DNA of 45,083 bases from Priapulus caudatus (lineage: Eukaryota > Priapulida > Priapulimorpha > Priapulimorphida > Priapulidae): positions 312,564-357,646 of the forward strand of contig NW_014577067.1 of NCBI RefSeq assembly GCF_000485595.1, read 5' to 3'. Each line of letters begins with the position of its first letter. The first letter of the stretch is position 1. Both the position numbers and the translations under genes were made by a program. The notes below the pieces were generated by a model. It was not told the DNA's origin and searched no databases. It saw only the letters and a list, made by a program, of their open reading frames with translations. Shown here one piece after another: positions 32,311-43,771 of this stretch.

Positions 32311-32945
32311 CACAACTTTGCCGAAAACATTGTTAGCATCACTAACACATCGGTATCCCTGCAAACTACAATCGTTCGCTCATATCCGTGGTCTGCAGCA
32401 TCGCACGCATGAAGAACAATTCGCGTATCAGCCTCCTCGTGGTTTGCTGAGTGTTGACACATCACGTTCCGAGGTATATATGGTTTTCGTTATTTCCGTA
32501 AACCCTCCACTCACAATTATCTCTTTACCGCCAAGTTCACTAGAGATGATCCATTCCTCTGACAAGAAACGAGCAAGATCGGCTTTGTTTTCAGCGAGAG
32601 TGATGAATGTCTTCCAGTTCTGAGGGAGTTTTGAGTCTTTATACCTGTAATCAACCGCCTAATTTGTTTTGTCCCTGATCGTCGTCTTCCTCGTGTACCT
32701 TCTTATTGTAATTGCAATTCTCCTCGTATCGATCAAATTTAATATCTATCCTGTCTGAATTTCTACCGTGTGACTTCACACAGTTCACAAACACATCTGC
32801 TAAGTCACCAAACGTAACTGCTGCTGTCGGTTTCCCAATGGATTGTACCACTGCCATACCATCAATAATGGTACATGTGTTAACGATGTCACTGATAGGC
32901 AAATCTGGCTGGGATGCATCTTTTGACAGAATATTTATTAGTTGT
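32310..32945 (-). pseudogene. Family A protein fragment, copy A3 (internally deleted element)
   Basis: Covers only the middle of the nuclease domain, from LPISDIV..TCTIIDGMAVVQ (32905-32850) through RIDIKFDRYEEN (about 32755-32720), KADLARFLSEE and the NHEEAD-equivalent (about 32430-32450) to RDTDV (about 32350-32370). It keeps the FDRY segment free of the AT-rich insertion and AAAGAGATAATT free of the 2-base insertion found in A1 and A2, so it derives from a less damaged parent. It has its own frameshift after FDRYEEN. Inverted terminal-repeat arms lie on both sides (31988-32310 and 32966-33180), as expected of a deletion derivative that could still have been mobilised in trans. Confidence 0.82.
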
Positions 32946-32965
32946 GATTAGTACGATATTTAGGA

Positions 32966-33180
32966 TTTTAGTTATTCAAACAAAATAAACCAATTTCATT
33001 GGCGGCCATCTTGAAATCCAAGATGGCCGCCATCCTATGCTTTTCTAAGTGTCATAACTGGGTTCTCCACTATCCGAAATGTGGGTATAGACACCAAAAT
33101 TATGTCTCTACGACGTCTTGGAGTCTAGTTATTCAAAATAAACAAATTTCACTGGCGGCGATCTTGAAATCCAATATGGC
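32966..33180 (+). repeat. Right arm of family A terminal-repeat units at A3
   Basis: Two tandem units. The first holds a perfect inverted pair, GGCGGCCATCTTG (33001-33013) and CAAGATGGCCGCC (33019-33031), separated by AAATC. The second holds the degenerate form GGCGGCGATCTTG..CAATATGGCC. It is followed directly by repeat X. Confidence 0.88.
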
Positions 33181-34135
33181 CTGGAACTACCCAAGTATCC
33201 TAGAAATGATATTTACCCGTTTCCAGCCTCTACCCAAAAAGTTTAGGGTCATCCTTATTTTAACTTTTTTTGAAATCTGCCCCCTGACTTATATATGGAT
33301 ATCAAGATTCAAGATGTCATATTATATTCGCCATTTTGGTAATCAGCAGATTTGTTTGCTTGCGCGTCAGCCACCCAGCCTACCAGATGTAGCCCCGCGG
33401 TTTGAACCACTGGGCTATATCTAAGCCCGAGTTACATATATACAGAGACCAGTGGTTTGAACGAGAATTGAGGGTTACTGTGCCGGCTGCTCTATTATTG
33501 CTGATGCGAACTGGTAATCTACTGGCTGCATGGCTTGCCACTGAGTCTGAGCGTACGTATGTCCGTTACATGGCTGGATAATTGAGCCTCGACGGACCAA
33601 GGACTGCACTTTACCCAGCGCTGCCCGTATTTCAGATGAAATATACATCGTCACACGTGGACGCGACTCCTTCGTTATCTGCGCCAGTGGGAAGATACAG
33701 AAATCTTGTAACTTAATGTAATACTAATACACAAGTATTGTGCAGAAAAATCGATTATAGTCACGAAATCAAATTGTTACGGAGAATATGAAGAGCGAGA
33801 CAAATTACGAGGACCCATCTACTGTGACTGTAAATATCAACCCGTGTTTTGAGTAGACGGCTTTACTAGACAAGCCGGGAATTAATTAGCAACATTACTC
33901 GGCTTATTATACTTACTGGCGATGTATAGATTTAGATTTTAGAGAAATGATTTCATATAGATTTTTAGTATTACATAGCCAACTTTGTTTTAATGTCATT
34001 TTACCTCATAGTTAGTGATATATCTCACATTGTTCAGTCGGTTGTGATATTGATGTGCTGCGCCTTTGATCATTTTATGTAAAAAGGCGTTATATAAATA
34101 AATATAATAATAATAATATTATTATTATTATATGT
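33181..34135. repeat. Repeat X, copy 2, with natural-looking 3' tail
   Basis: Matches 23960-24808 up to 34012, then continues TTAGTGATATATCTCAC to GGCGTTATATAAATAAAT and a TAA/ATT tail. A TATATAAAT-(TAA)n end is common in non-LTR-mobilised elements, so X may be a non-autonomous retroposon. No ORF is supported. The minus-strand oddities are described under copy 1. Confidence 0.8.
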
Positions 34136-34235
34136 TACTTTTTTTCGGTTAAACTCCCTCCTTCGCCTTCGACTGAAACATTTCTTAAAATTCCTAGCTC
34201 ATCACACAAATTTGAAAATCCTTTTAAGTGAGCTG

Positions 34236-34285
34236 ATTAGACCTAGGCCACTCACACCGGACTAAGACCTAGGCCACTCGGCTGT
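34236..34285. repeat. Short direct repeat AGACCTAGGCCACTC
   Basis: Two copies about 26 bases apart just before the SINE candidate. Confidence 0.85.
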
Positions 34286-34294
34286 AGACAGCCT

Positions 34295-34600
34295 TAAAGG
34301 AACTGCTGTGCATGCTCGTGTGGTTAGTGTGTCCACCGTTCACTGCGAAGGCTGTGAGTTCAAACCCTATGCCAGGACAGTAAAGGTGTAAAAACATGAC
34401 TCTCTGCATTGCAGACTATGAATCCCTCGTGGCGCGGAGGACCACGTGAAATGGCGGGCGCGTCTGCAGTAATGGGAACGTAAAAGAATCAGTGAGGACG
34501 TGAAAACCTCTGTGACCACCCGCAGTGTCAGCAGAGAGGTCGGCATGGCGTAATACGCTAGAGCTAACTAGTGAATGAGACCTCAACTTCCTCCTAACTA
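34295..34600 (+). mobile_element. tRNA-derived SINE candidate
   Basis: GTGTGGTTAGTGTGTCC (A-box-like, about 34317-34333) and GAGTTCAAACC (B box, 34356-34366) are spaced as in a tRNA promoter. They are followed by a body of about 230 bp with short internal inverted repeats (GACCTCTC.. / GAGAGGTC near 34540). The B box matches GRTTCRANYC well; the A box is weaker. No tail or target duplication was established. A degenerate tRNA pseudogene is the alternative. Confidence 0.5.
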
Positions 34601-35030
34601 TATGCAGTTAATTAGTTAATGGATTGTGACCATTTGTCGAAACACGCTGATGCTAATGCGTAGTGTGTTCAACAGCGACCTCGTAGGCGTGCACTTGTTT
34701 CCGAGTGATTGCTAACCAGATTTCATGCTCCCCGTCAAGCCACTCTAATCAATTTAATTTACCGACATGTATGCGTCCGTCGTCGAGCGGATTTGCGTAA
34801 ATTTCACGCTCGTGCAGTCGAGATTAGCTCTTCTTAAAAATCCCATACGGTTAGTAAAATTTTGATGCATCGTAGGAAGCTGACACACACATGTATACGG
34901 TCGCACGAAAGCTCGCGCACGCGTATGAGCAGACTGGTAGACAGATATTCATGATCAGTCGAGCTGAAATGTGGGCAGAGGCAGATGGACAGATAGATAG
35001 ACAAATAAGTTGACAAACACGCATGCAGAC
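34601..35030. other. Unique sequence, no gene seen
   Basis: Nothing recognised. Confidence 0.5.

Positions 35031-35032
<2 letters not shown>

Positions 35033-35068
<36 letters not shown>
35033..35068. repeat. (TA)n microsatellite
   Basis: About 17 TA units. Confidence 0.95.
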
Positions 35069-35071
<3 letters not shown>

Positions 35072-36077
35072 CGATTATATTTCAATCGCTTTTTAAACAA
35101 GCAAGACCCGAACCTAGCCCATGTATCATAGATTTTCAAGATGTAAAGGTAAAAAGCCCGTAAAATACCAGTAAAGGTACCCGTTTAAGTACAACCTAAA
35201 TCATCCGATTCTTGTTGGGTTACACCAGACCTTTTTACCCCTGAATCGTATTATATTGAAATAATATTTACTTCCGCATAAAGATGGGCTTAATGATTGA
35301 ACTCTGCAAGGCTGAAATTTCGTTCCAATTTAATACCAATGCTATGATTGCTGGTATTCTAGAAAGTAGCTCTCGATGTTTGGAGATTTGTTGGTGATAG
35401 CAGTGGCCATACATGGTATTACTGTTAGATACTGCAGCCACTGTTCTTTAAGTGCTCCTAATTTAATGAAAATGTAAAGTATCGCGTTAATTGGTGTGAT
35501 GTGACCCATTGGCGAACGCCCTAAAGCACTAGCATTCAGCACCTATTTAAACTACATTTACATACTTCCCATTAATTTGCTCTTTCCGACTTCGATTTCA
35601 CAACAATTTCCACGTAAAATTAGCATCGCCATTTGGTAAATAATAGGCAGGCGTTGGGCACAAATAAATACGTAAGAAAATTCGTCATAACTTTGTGCAA
35701 TAAATCCCCAATTCATGCTTAAGTTGAGAACTCGTCGCAACTTAGTACTGTACAAGTCCCATGATTAGAAGGCATTTCTATCGTGTTGCACGACAATCGG
35801 TTGTGATTTCCCGTTAATTCTCTCTGAGTGCATTGATGCGTGACATGATTGCGAAAGGTGAACGCTAAAGCTGTATATATCTCAATCAATATACATGAGG
35901 TTCGTCACTTTCTATCGGAAGAACCCGCGCATGCGCTCTGCCAACATTCCTACTCGCCTCAATTTCTAATCTCATTACGGCCAGATTTCACTTTACGAGA
36001 CACAGAGAGAATAAATCTGGTCGCGCGCGCTGCATGGCTGTTGCTATAGTTCGTCTATACGCACGACGTAGTTAAAG
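35069..36077. other. Unique sequence, no gene supported
   Basis: Open frames under 75 codons with no domain. GC content rises near 36010-36080, just upstream of a short ORF. Confidence 0.45.
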
Positions 36078-36239
36078 ATGGCAGCTTCTCGTGAAAGTGA
36101 GATGAAAGGGCATATCGGCCGCCTTGACAGCCCGACGAATCTGTACTTAGTTAGACGAAAGGTTCGATGTCATCGGGCTGGACGTAACCCCTCTCCCCTC
36201 CCAGCTATACGCTACCATCCAAATGTTGATCAGAGCTGA
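36078..36239 (+). CDS. Short ORF in strong start context (53 aa), possible first exon
   Basis: AAAGATGGCAGC gives a purine at -3 and G at +4, a strong eukaryotic start, and also resembles the AAGATGGC element found at TATA-less promoters. The 53-residue product starts MAASRESEMKGHIGRLDSP, is basic, and matches no family I know. A weak donor-like AAAG|GTTCG lies near 36160. It may be noise; no partner exon is identified. Confidence 0.2.
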   Translation: MAASRESEMKGHIGRLDSPTNLYLVRRKVRCHRAGRNPSPLPAIRYHPNVDQS

Positions 36240-36534
36240 TAGGTGACAGACATCGATGAAAACACAACACTTTATAAATGACTGTAGAGAAGGTTGTAGT
36301 TTTTTGGAATTCAAACCGTCGATAGCAATGTGAACGAGTGGAGATGGGGGATGGATATGGAAAGAGAGATGGAGAGGTAGATGGAGTGGGAGATGTATGC
36401 AAATGGAGGAAAAAATAGCGGGGAAGATATAAAGTCAGAAAATATATACGGTCCAGAAAGAGAGAAGTGGAGATAGAGTTCGAGAAAACGAGACATTGAG
36501 ATGGAAAGAGTGATAGCGAAAGCGAGAGAGGGGA
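36240..36534. other. Purine-rich lead-in to the GGA repeat
   Basis: Becomes GA-rich from about 36340. Open frames on the minus strand are Ser/Pro/Leu-rich artefacts of composition. Confidence 0.6.
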
Positions 36535-36695
36535 AGAGGTGGAGGAGGAGGAGGAGGAGGAGGAGGATGGGGAGGAGGAGGAGGAGGAGGAGGAGGAGGA
36601 GGAGGAGGAGGAGGAGGAGGAGAAGGGTGGGGAGGAGGATGAGATGGAGGAGGAAGACGAGCAGGGGGAGGAAGAGGAGGAGGAGGAGCAGATGA
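36535..36695 (+). repeat. (GGA)n repeat
   Basis: GGAGGAGGA runs with few interruptions (GATGGGGAGG, AAGACGAGC). The poly-Glu and poly-Arg frames are artefacts. G-rich enough for quadruplex or triplex formation. Confidence 0.95.
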
Positions 36696-39259
36696 TGACG
36701 AGGAACAGAAACACAGTAAAAGGAAAAAAGCGCTTGAATGTAAAGAGAGGGGCGCTGGATGAACCTTGATGGCTATGATATAGAGACGGGGAAATATAGA
36801 AAACGCAAAGCCATAGCGCGTCGCCCTAAACTATCCCTTATAGATGTTGGTAAACACACGACGCAGCTACTCTACCCCTAACCTCTGCGAGAAACGTGAT
36901 TTTCTTTCGACGTGCGCTATACAAACGCCGCCCCATCGCGCAGAATGCTCGCCGTTATTATTCCTACTTGCGCATCGTCATGTCAGTGCTGATTGCTCGG
37001 GATAATGTTACAAGGCTTCATTAACATCTTCAAACCGCTCGCGGAGGCTTTAATGCCATTACACGAATCCGCCGATATGCTGCCGAGCGGCACTCGCGTC
37101 ACGTAACTTTAATGGTGTCGCGAACTATAAATTGCTAGGGGCGAGCGATGTCTCACGATCCTTGCTTAAACAACGTTGACCATTAAGCAGCGAGAGTCCA
37201 CAAGCTAATTTCTGCTGAAAGGACTCGTTTGCGTTTAATCGGAGAGCTAAGTAAATAGAGGTCGTCGTTACACGATCGATAGCAAAACTCACGTGCCGGT
37301 CGGTGTTAGCCAGACGCAATTTGGGCGCCATCATTTAAAAACAGCCCACGAGTATTTTGCGCCGTGGTTGAAAGCGATATTTTAATGGCGGTGTTTATTA
37401 CACTCAATTATAACACGCAACAATAATGCCTCCTCCTTGTGTGAAATATTTTTCTCATTATTTGTGATTTAATTTCATATATGCTAATATAAGAGAGTAA
37501 TTAAAATCATGCGATTTGAAGTTCATTGATTATAATTTCAACTGACAATATAAGACAGAAATGCATTGCAGAAAGAAAAGAATGCTTCAAACATTAAAGA
37601 ATTCTTTCATATTCGGCATCTTTGTATAATAATGTGGAGTAATACTGGTGTCATATACAAGTTAGAATAAGGGGCAATATTTGATATACATTGCATAACC
37701 CTTTGCGCTGTGTGGCAGCATGTTGTAGCTGCAATTGAAGGGAAACAGAAGAAGCAAAACAGGATCGTTGGTGACGCATGAAATTAGATGTAATGGGCAA
37801 TGCATTTCACTCTTAAAGCTACCAGAGCATATTTAGTACGGCAGAGTGGTTTTTGCGCGTGCGTGGGTTCATCCGTGCGTGCATGCGTGCGTGCGTGCAT
37901 GCATGCGTCCGTGCGTGCACGCGTCTATGTACAGTTCTTAGGCTGGTAATCTACCTCTTTTATGGTTCTGTATAATTTATGGTATTAACCTACGTGCATA
38001 CGCTGTAGTGCCATAGCGGTACCTGCGCAGATCGGAATCCTTCTAATAGAGCTGCTGTTACCGGAACTAAACACAATGAAAGGCAAACACCATGTAATAT
38101 TATTTCGCGGAAAATTGTAATATATATTATGAGGAAAGTGGAGAAGGAAGAGAGAGTAATCTAGTAAGCTCGCAGGCCCAGGAAGATCAATATTCCAATA
38201 CCCGAGCATGTTGCTATTGATTTAATTAATATTACATGAATTATTTATTGATTTGTCCGTCTAATATAGTTGTTGCGTCGCTATATGAACTGTTTGAGAA
38301 TTCCTCAGCGGGATGTATGAGCGGTCTACGAGTCATGTGTGCATGCACGAATGCACGCACGCGTGGGTGTCTGCGGATAATGTGTAATGTGCGTGTAAAT
38401 GCGCATTTGTGGAAAATCTTTACCGCAATGCACCGTACATGCTCGGTTACCTTTTTTCTGAGTAATTTTCTATACATGTTATTCATTATAGACACGTTGA
38501 TTTCACAATGCATGGGCTAAATTGAGGCTTGTGTAGGTAATAAAAGTGCACGCGTGCGCACGCACATCTAAACACGCGCATACATGCACGCGCGCATCAA
38601 ATAAATACAAATATATGCCATGCAGGAATCTAGAAGATAACCTGATATGTCATAATATAACATATTGCTACCGCGATTAGCGCGGCCAGGCGACAAGAAT
38701 GGCGATATCGCGGGCTGGCAATTGATTTCTGAACCGCGACGCGATAGGATGTGGCTAGAAAACACATTAGAGTCAACACTATACGGCTTCTGCGCGTGTC
38801 TGTGCGTGTACTCTCGAATATACATTCTACGAAATAGCCATCGATCATGCGAAGTATGCGTTCTGAAGAGACCAGCTGAGACGCTTTGAAAAGCGTTCAA
38901 AACAAACATTCTATATTTACTATGAAATGGGGCACATTTGGCCGTGTCGAAATAGACGCATTTCCACTTATTTGTTTGTGGCGTTTTACTGTCCGCCAAT
39001 ATCGAGTAGTCATGTTGGCGTCGGTTCGGCGCGTAAAGTGCATTACAGCATTACACCGTCTACAAAGGCCTACGTAAAAGGCAATATTGTGAGTCGTTTC
39101 TGGCCTCTGGGCTGGTACACAATACGATAATAAAAGCCCGAGATTTGGGCGTGAGTTCTAAATCACGTCATACAGACGACAGTTCGAGTTACGAAATTTT
39201 ATCGGAGCGTTTCTCGCTGGAGATTTTTACATTTACATAGAGGGATGGCAAGAAAGTCG
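36696..39259. other. Unique gene-poor stretch with scattered GTGC repeats
   Basis: No coding region or RNA gene is supported. It contains TGCG/GCAC microsatellite patches (37855-37925, 38336-38400, 38545-38600). The rest is ordinary sequence with short open frames only. Confidence 0.5.
37855..37925. repeat. (TGCG)n microsatellite
   Basis: GCGTGCGTGCATGCATGCG alternating purine-pyrimidine run, Z-DNA prone. Confidence 0.9.
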
Positions 39260-39883
<624 letters not shown>

Positions 39884-39888
39884 TAGCT

Positions 39889-40186
39889 TGGTTGCTACCT
39901 GTGCATCGTTGAGAATATTTTGGAATTCAAGATGGCCGCCGCCGTTCATCTTCGATTTTGGTCAATTTACAATTTGTGATCTCGATGCCCTAGAGTGTCA
40001 TGCAATACCTCTTTTTAGGGGGTTTCGAGAGCAGGGAGTCTATTTCTGGAGTTATTTTTTGGAAAAATAAGACACTTTAATGTAAATTCACTGTTCATAG
40101 ATAGTAGATAAGCATATTTCAACGAGAAAATAGCAAACAGCCTTAAACAGTACACAATAAACAGTAGTTGTCACAATCCTCTATGG
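39889..40186 (+). repeat. Left inverted terminal repeat of family B element (298 bp)
   Basis: Matches the reverse complement of 44758-45083, including CAAGATGGCCGCCGCC, CTAGAGTGTCATGCAATACCT and ACAATAAACAGTAGTTG. The right copy has about 50 extra bases near 44878-44920, where AATAAAGGTCAACGGTCAAAA is duplicated-looking. Confidence 0.93.
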
Positions 40187-40206
40187 CTCCTCATCCTCAT
40201 TACTCT

Positions 40207-41076
40207 TCAATCCGCATCATCATCATTGTCATTGTCATTGTCGTCATCTACACCTAGCTCTTCTTCATTGTCTTCGGTGTCCATCTGATTTTTCGTGAAT
40301 TGACTACAACAGGCGACTCCTCCCTCGCACTTGCAATAGTCTGTGCATGAAAGGCCTGCACGGTTGCAGCTGCAACGTTCCCCGCTGCATGCCTTGCCCT
40401 CTGCGCTGCAGCTGCAGCTCACTACATCCAGGAGCGCTTGGGGAGCAACTGGCGCTGTTGAGATGGTCGGTGTGATGGTGGAGCCTTTGATACTCCAACC
40501 AAAGTTGGTAATATGTAGAGTTTCTTCAGGTGGGCCACGTTGGTTCGCTGCCTTCCACAGTAGCATCTGAAGGTGAATTCGGAGCACATGCAGCTGCAGG
40601 TTGACGTCAGTCGGTGGCAGTTTCTTCAGTTGTGGCGGCTTCTTATGGCTGCGGTAGAGGCGAGTACGTGCATCATTCATTGTCGTACAACTTTTCTGTC
40701 CGTAGAGAGGGAAGAAGAAGCTGTCTGCTGTCGCTTTGAGTTGAGCATGGGTCGCGCCAAGCTCTCCAAGCACTTGATCCAGACCTGGTATATCAATCTC
40801 CAGGAGCTTGAGTGCTGACTGTTTTCCTTTTCCGAAGGGGTACGACACCGTATCGCAGCCTGACAGCGCATGGACACCGAGAAGCTGGCTGCACTTTCTG
40901 GGGCCTAACCGCTCAACAGTTTTGTTGATATCCAGGACATCACCATTCCACTTTTCCATTTGAATCTTGGCAATGACCCGCATCCTTGATGTCCAGTACA
41001 CCAGGAGGACGAAGACGTCTGTGTCATCACTGAGGATGCGGATTGTCTGGGCATCTTCTGCTGCCGCCTTCAGCAT
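40207..41076 (-). CDS. Family B C-terminal ORF: nuclease second half and Cys-rich tail (289 aa)
   Basis: Begins within the conserved helix after HAEAD. Residues 13-24 hold SDDTDVFVLL, and about 69-90 hold HALSGCDTVSYPFGKGKQSAL, comparable to FEN1's GSDY..GIGPKRAV helix-turn-helix. A roughly 100-residue helical region follows, then W..KGSTITPTISTAPVAPQALLDVV, and the tail CSCSAEGKACSGERCSCNRAG with LSCTDYCKC, at least eight cysteines in CxC pairs. The C-terminal 25 residues are almost all Asp, Asn and Glu. The stop lies 20 bases from the left terminal repeat. Confidence 0.8.
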   Translation of the reverse strand: MLKAAAEDAQTIRILSDDTDVFVLLVYWTSRMRVIAKIQMEKWNGDVLDINKTVERLGPRKCSQLLGVHALSGCDTVSYPFGKGKQSALKLLEIDIPGLDQVLGELGATHAQLKATADSFFFPLYGQKSCTTMNDARTRLYRSHKKPPQLKKLPPTDVNLQLHVLRIHLQMLLWKAANQRGPPEETLHITNFGWSIKGSTITPTISTAPVAPQALLDVVSCSCSAEGKACSGERCSCNRAGLSCTDYCKCEGGVACCSQFTKNQMDTEDNEEELGVDDDNDNDNDDDAD

Positions 41077-41428
41077 GTAGCTGCAGAGAGTGATGTCTGC
41101 CTCAGCATGGGTGACGACACAGTCCAGCTTGTTGACAAGCTAGATGTTGTGTCGAAGGGAGTAGCTGCATAGGATGTTGTTGAGCAGACTCTTGTTCGTG
41201 GCATTGTGAAGAATAGCTTGTCGGCATGGAAGGGGTGTGTTTGGGGTCAGCCGCACTTCCTTGGCTCTTCCTCTTCTCATCTGCTCATGCTCCTTTGCGC
41301 TAGGAGCTTCTTGGTCATACCTGTCGAACAGGACTATTTTCTTTGAGCCAGGGGGGTAGTGGGCCAGTCGAGCACCAAAGCTTGCAGCCAGATCTCCTGC
41401 GGTCCCAGCGACTGGCCACACAACGTGG

Positions 41429-42061
41429 TTACATCAGCTGACCGGCGTCAACCAACACCACGTCTGGAGCAGGTGGAGTCTTGACAGAAACACCGAGACA
41501 CTTGACGAGCACGGCCTTGTTGCCCTTCCTCAAACATCCATACTCATCAATCAGGGATGTTGGGACTGGACTCAGTTCAAACTGGAAGATGTTGGATAAA
41601 TCCACGCTCTGCTGCTGCCCCAAGACAAACAGCCGACTAAACAGTGTATCGATGTCGTAGATGGCCTTCCCCTTGACAGTGACTGCCTTCTTGAGTGCCT
41701 CCATTGATCTGACCATTTTCTTTATGGTTTTGTGGAAGTCACTACTTAGTGAAGCGGAAAACTGCTTGCTTTGCTCACTCCCGATAGTCAGTGCATCCTG
41801 AACATTCACTGTGTCGGGCGCCACTTGGCCATTGCAGATGTTATAGAGACCTGGATGCTGCTCGTTGAGGGGGTGAGTGTACTTCTCCAGCTCTGCTGCG
41901 ATCTTCCTCTGATCGACCTCATCCAGTCTTCTTCTTCCCTCTCCTTCCTCCTTGTGCTTGTTCTTCTCCTCTCCATCCACTCGACCATGTGGCTTCTCCT
42001 CATCCCCAGCTTCACTGTACATAATTATCTTCCATGGCGATGTCGAGGTGGGCACACACAC
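41429..42061 (-). CDS. Family B middle ORF up to the first nuclease aspartate (210 aa)
   Basis: Open fragment with a Lys/Glu-rich charged helix (about residues 18-60), then VKGKAIYDIDTLFSRLFVLGQQ (136-157) and SLIDEYGCLRKGNKAVLVK (176-194). It finishes DVVLVDAGQLM. That last strand with VDAG matches the N-terminal metal-binding aspartate strand of FEN1 (VAIDAS). A one-base deletion at about 41425 moves the rest of the domain (HVVWPVAGTAGD..., 41421-41140) to another frame. The first methionine is out of the natural frame context. Confidence 0.7.
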   Translation of the reverse strand: MCVPTSTSPWKIIMYSEAGDEEKPHGRVDGEEKNKHKEEGEGRRRLDEVDQRKIAAELEKYTHPLNEQHPGLYNICNGQVAPDTVNVQDALTIGSEQSKQFSASLSSDFHKTIKKMVRSMEALKKAVTVKGKAIYDIDTLFSRLFVLGQQQSVDLSNIFQFELSPVPTSLIDEYGCLRKGNKAVLVKCLGVSVKTPPAPDVVLVDAGQLM

Positions 42062-43771
42062 TGAAACTGTTGACCCACACAGCCACTTGCTCGGCGCTCG
42101 TCGATATGCCCTTCATACCTCCAGCACCCTTCCCTCGCTTGATATATGTCTGTTCGCCGAACTGATCTGCTGGCACTGCGGTCCCGCCATCAGAATGCCG
42201 ACAGACATGTGCGCCTGCCAGTAGGTCCTCCCGGGCACGCTGGGAAAGATGCTCCATCTGTCGCACATACCAGCTCATGTAGCGGGCATAATTGTGGTGA
42301 CCTGCTGCGAAGAAATACGGCAGCATTGCCTTGAGACAGTGCTGCTGGAGGAGAAAGTCACCATTCCGCTCTCCACGCAGGAACATGAGCGCCAGCAGTG
42401 TCGGCTTGATGAGACAGTCCACCCATAGCCTCCCGGTTGGGTTTTTTTCTGGCTGTCTCCAGGTAGTCACTCAGCTCTTGGTATGTCTTGGCACCATTTG
42501 AGTAGAAACTCTGCAGCAACACGGCGATGATGAGACGGTATGCCCGTAGAACCTTTGTCCAGACCTTCCCGGCGATGATGCTAGTCATTCCACCAAACGC
42601 TGCGCATGAGAACGTCTACGCCAGATGCCTTCATCTGTGTCCCTATACAGCCCAGGAAACTCATGAGAGTGTGCATCATGCCCGGGTGAAGTATAAGGTT
42701 GGTCCAGCGCTGAGGGCCTTTTCATTGGACTAGGCATGCAGTCTGATATAGTTGGAGATCAACAGAGAGGTGGGTGTACTGCATCCAGAAAGTTTTGAGA
42801 TGTCCTCGAGAGTCCTCTCGAGATACAGGAGCGTAGTCAGAACGGTGTCTGGGTGAGCAGGTGGTGAATCGATCATCGGTCCAAACACCACCAGTGTCTT
42901 GGGCTTATGGGCAGAGCCCGCCACTAGTCGGTCTTGCTGAGCATTAAAGCCCGCCCACTCTCAAAGCTTATCACTCTCATGGACTTGCGACAGCCAGGCT
43001 GCGTCTCGCTGCTGACTGAAACTCACTGCAGCGGATTGAAGCTGTGACTCTTCTGCGGACAGAGCTTTCATTGGAATCAGAGGTGGATTCAGCTTGGAAG
43101 GTCCTGTGTAGTGCTGCAGCTGTATAGCCTGATTGGCCATGAGTCGCTGAGAGAATGCCTCGTGTTTCTTGACTTGAGGGATTGTGAGCTGCTCCACACC
43201 AATGTTTCCTGTTTCGATGATGCCGGCAGGATGCTGGGTGAACTCCATGACCATGGTGTGGGTGGTTTTCATCCCATTTGGGCTCGTAATGTTCAAGTCG
43301 TAGTTGTCAGCCCAACTGAAAATAGGGCAGATCTCTCTGCTCAAGCCAAGCTTCGTGTGGTAATTTGACTGGTTGTCCAATACCAACTTGGCCACTGACT
43401 TGCGAAAGCGCAGCACTTCGTCATAGGTGCTTGTGATGCCGTGCTCATTGAGAGTTTTGATGAGCTATGAACTGCCATGCTTGTGGTGTAGTTTCACAAC
43501 CAGCCCGAGCGTGGTCTGGTTTTTGTTGGCACCGCCAATGTGCTGCTGAATGCACTGAGCCAAGGTCAGTGACGGCTTGAATATGATACGATACGAGGTT
43601 AGAGACTAGTTTAAGAAGAGTTGCACTGGTGCTCTCGATGACCTCTTGACGAGCATAGTCATTGAAGTTGTAGTTCCCAGGTCTAGGTGTAGCAATGACC
43701 TCGCTCTGGATCTTCCTCACTTGCTTCTCCAGATCATCGCCGTCATTCTTGCTCTAGCTTATTTCGACAAT

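Noticed and set aside
33221-33424. A frame found identically at 23783-24202 and 32999-33424
   Set aside because: Repeated because repeat X is repeated. It has many rare transitions, no domain, and no start in good context.
36501-36769. Poly-Arg and poly-Glu frames
   Set aside because: Artefacts of the GGA repeat.
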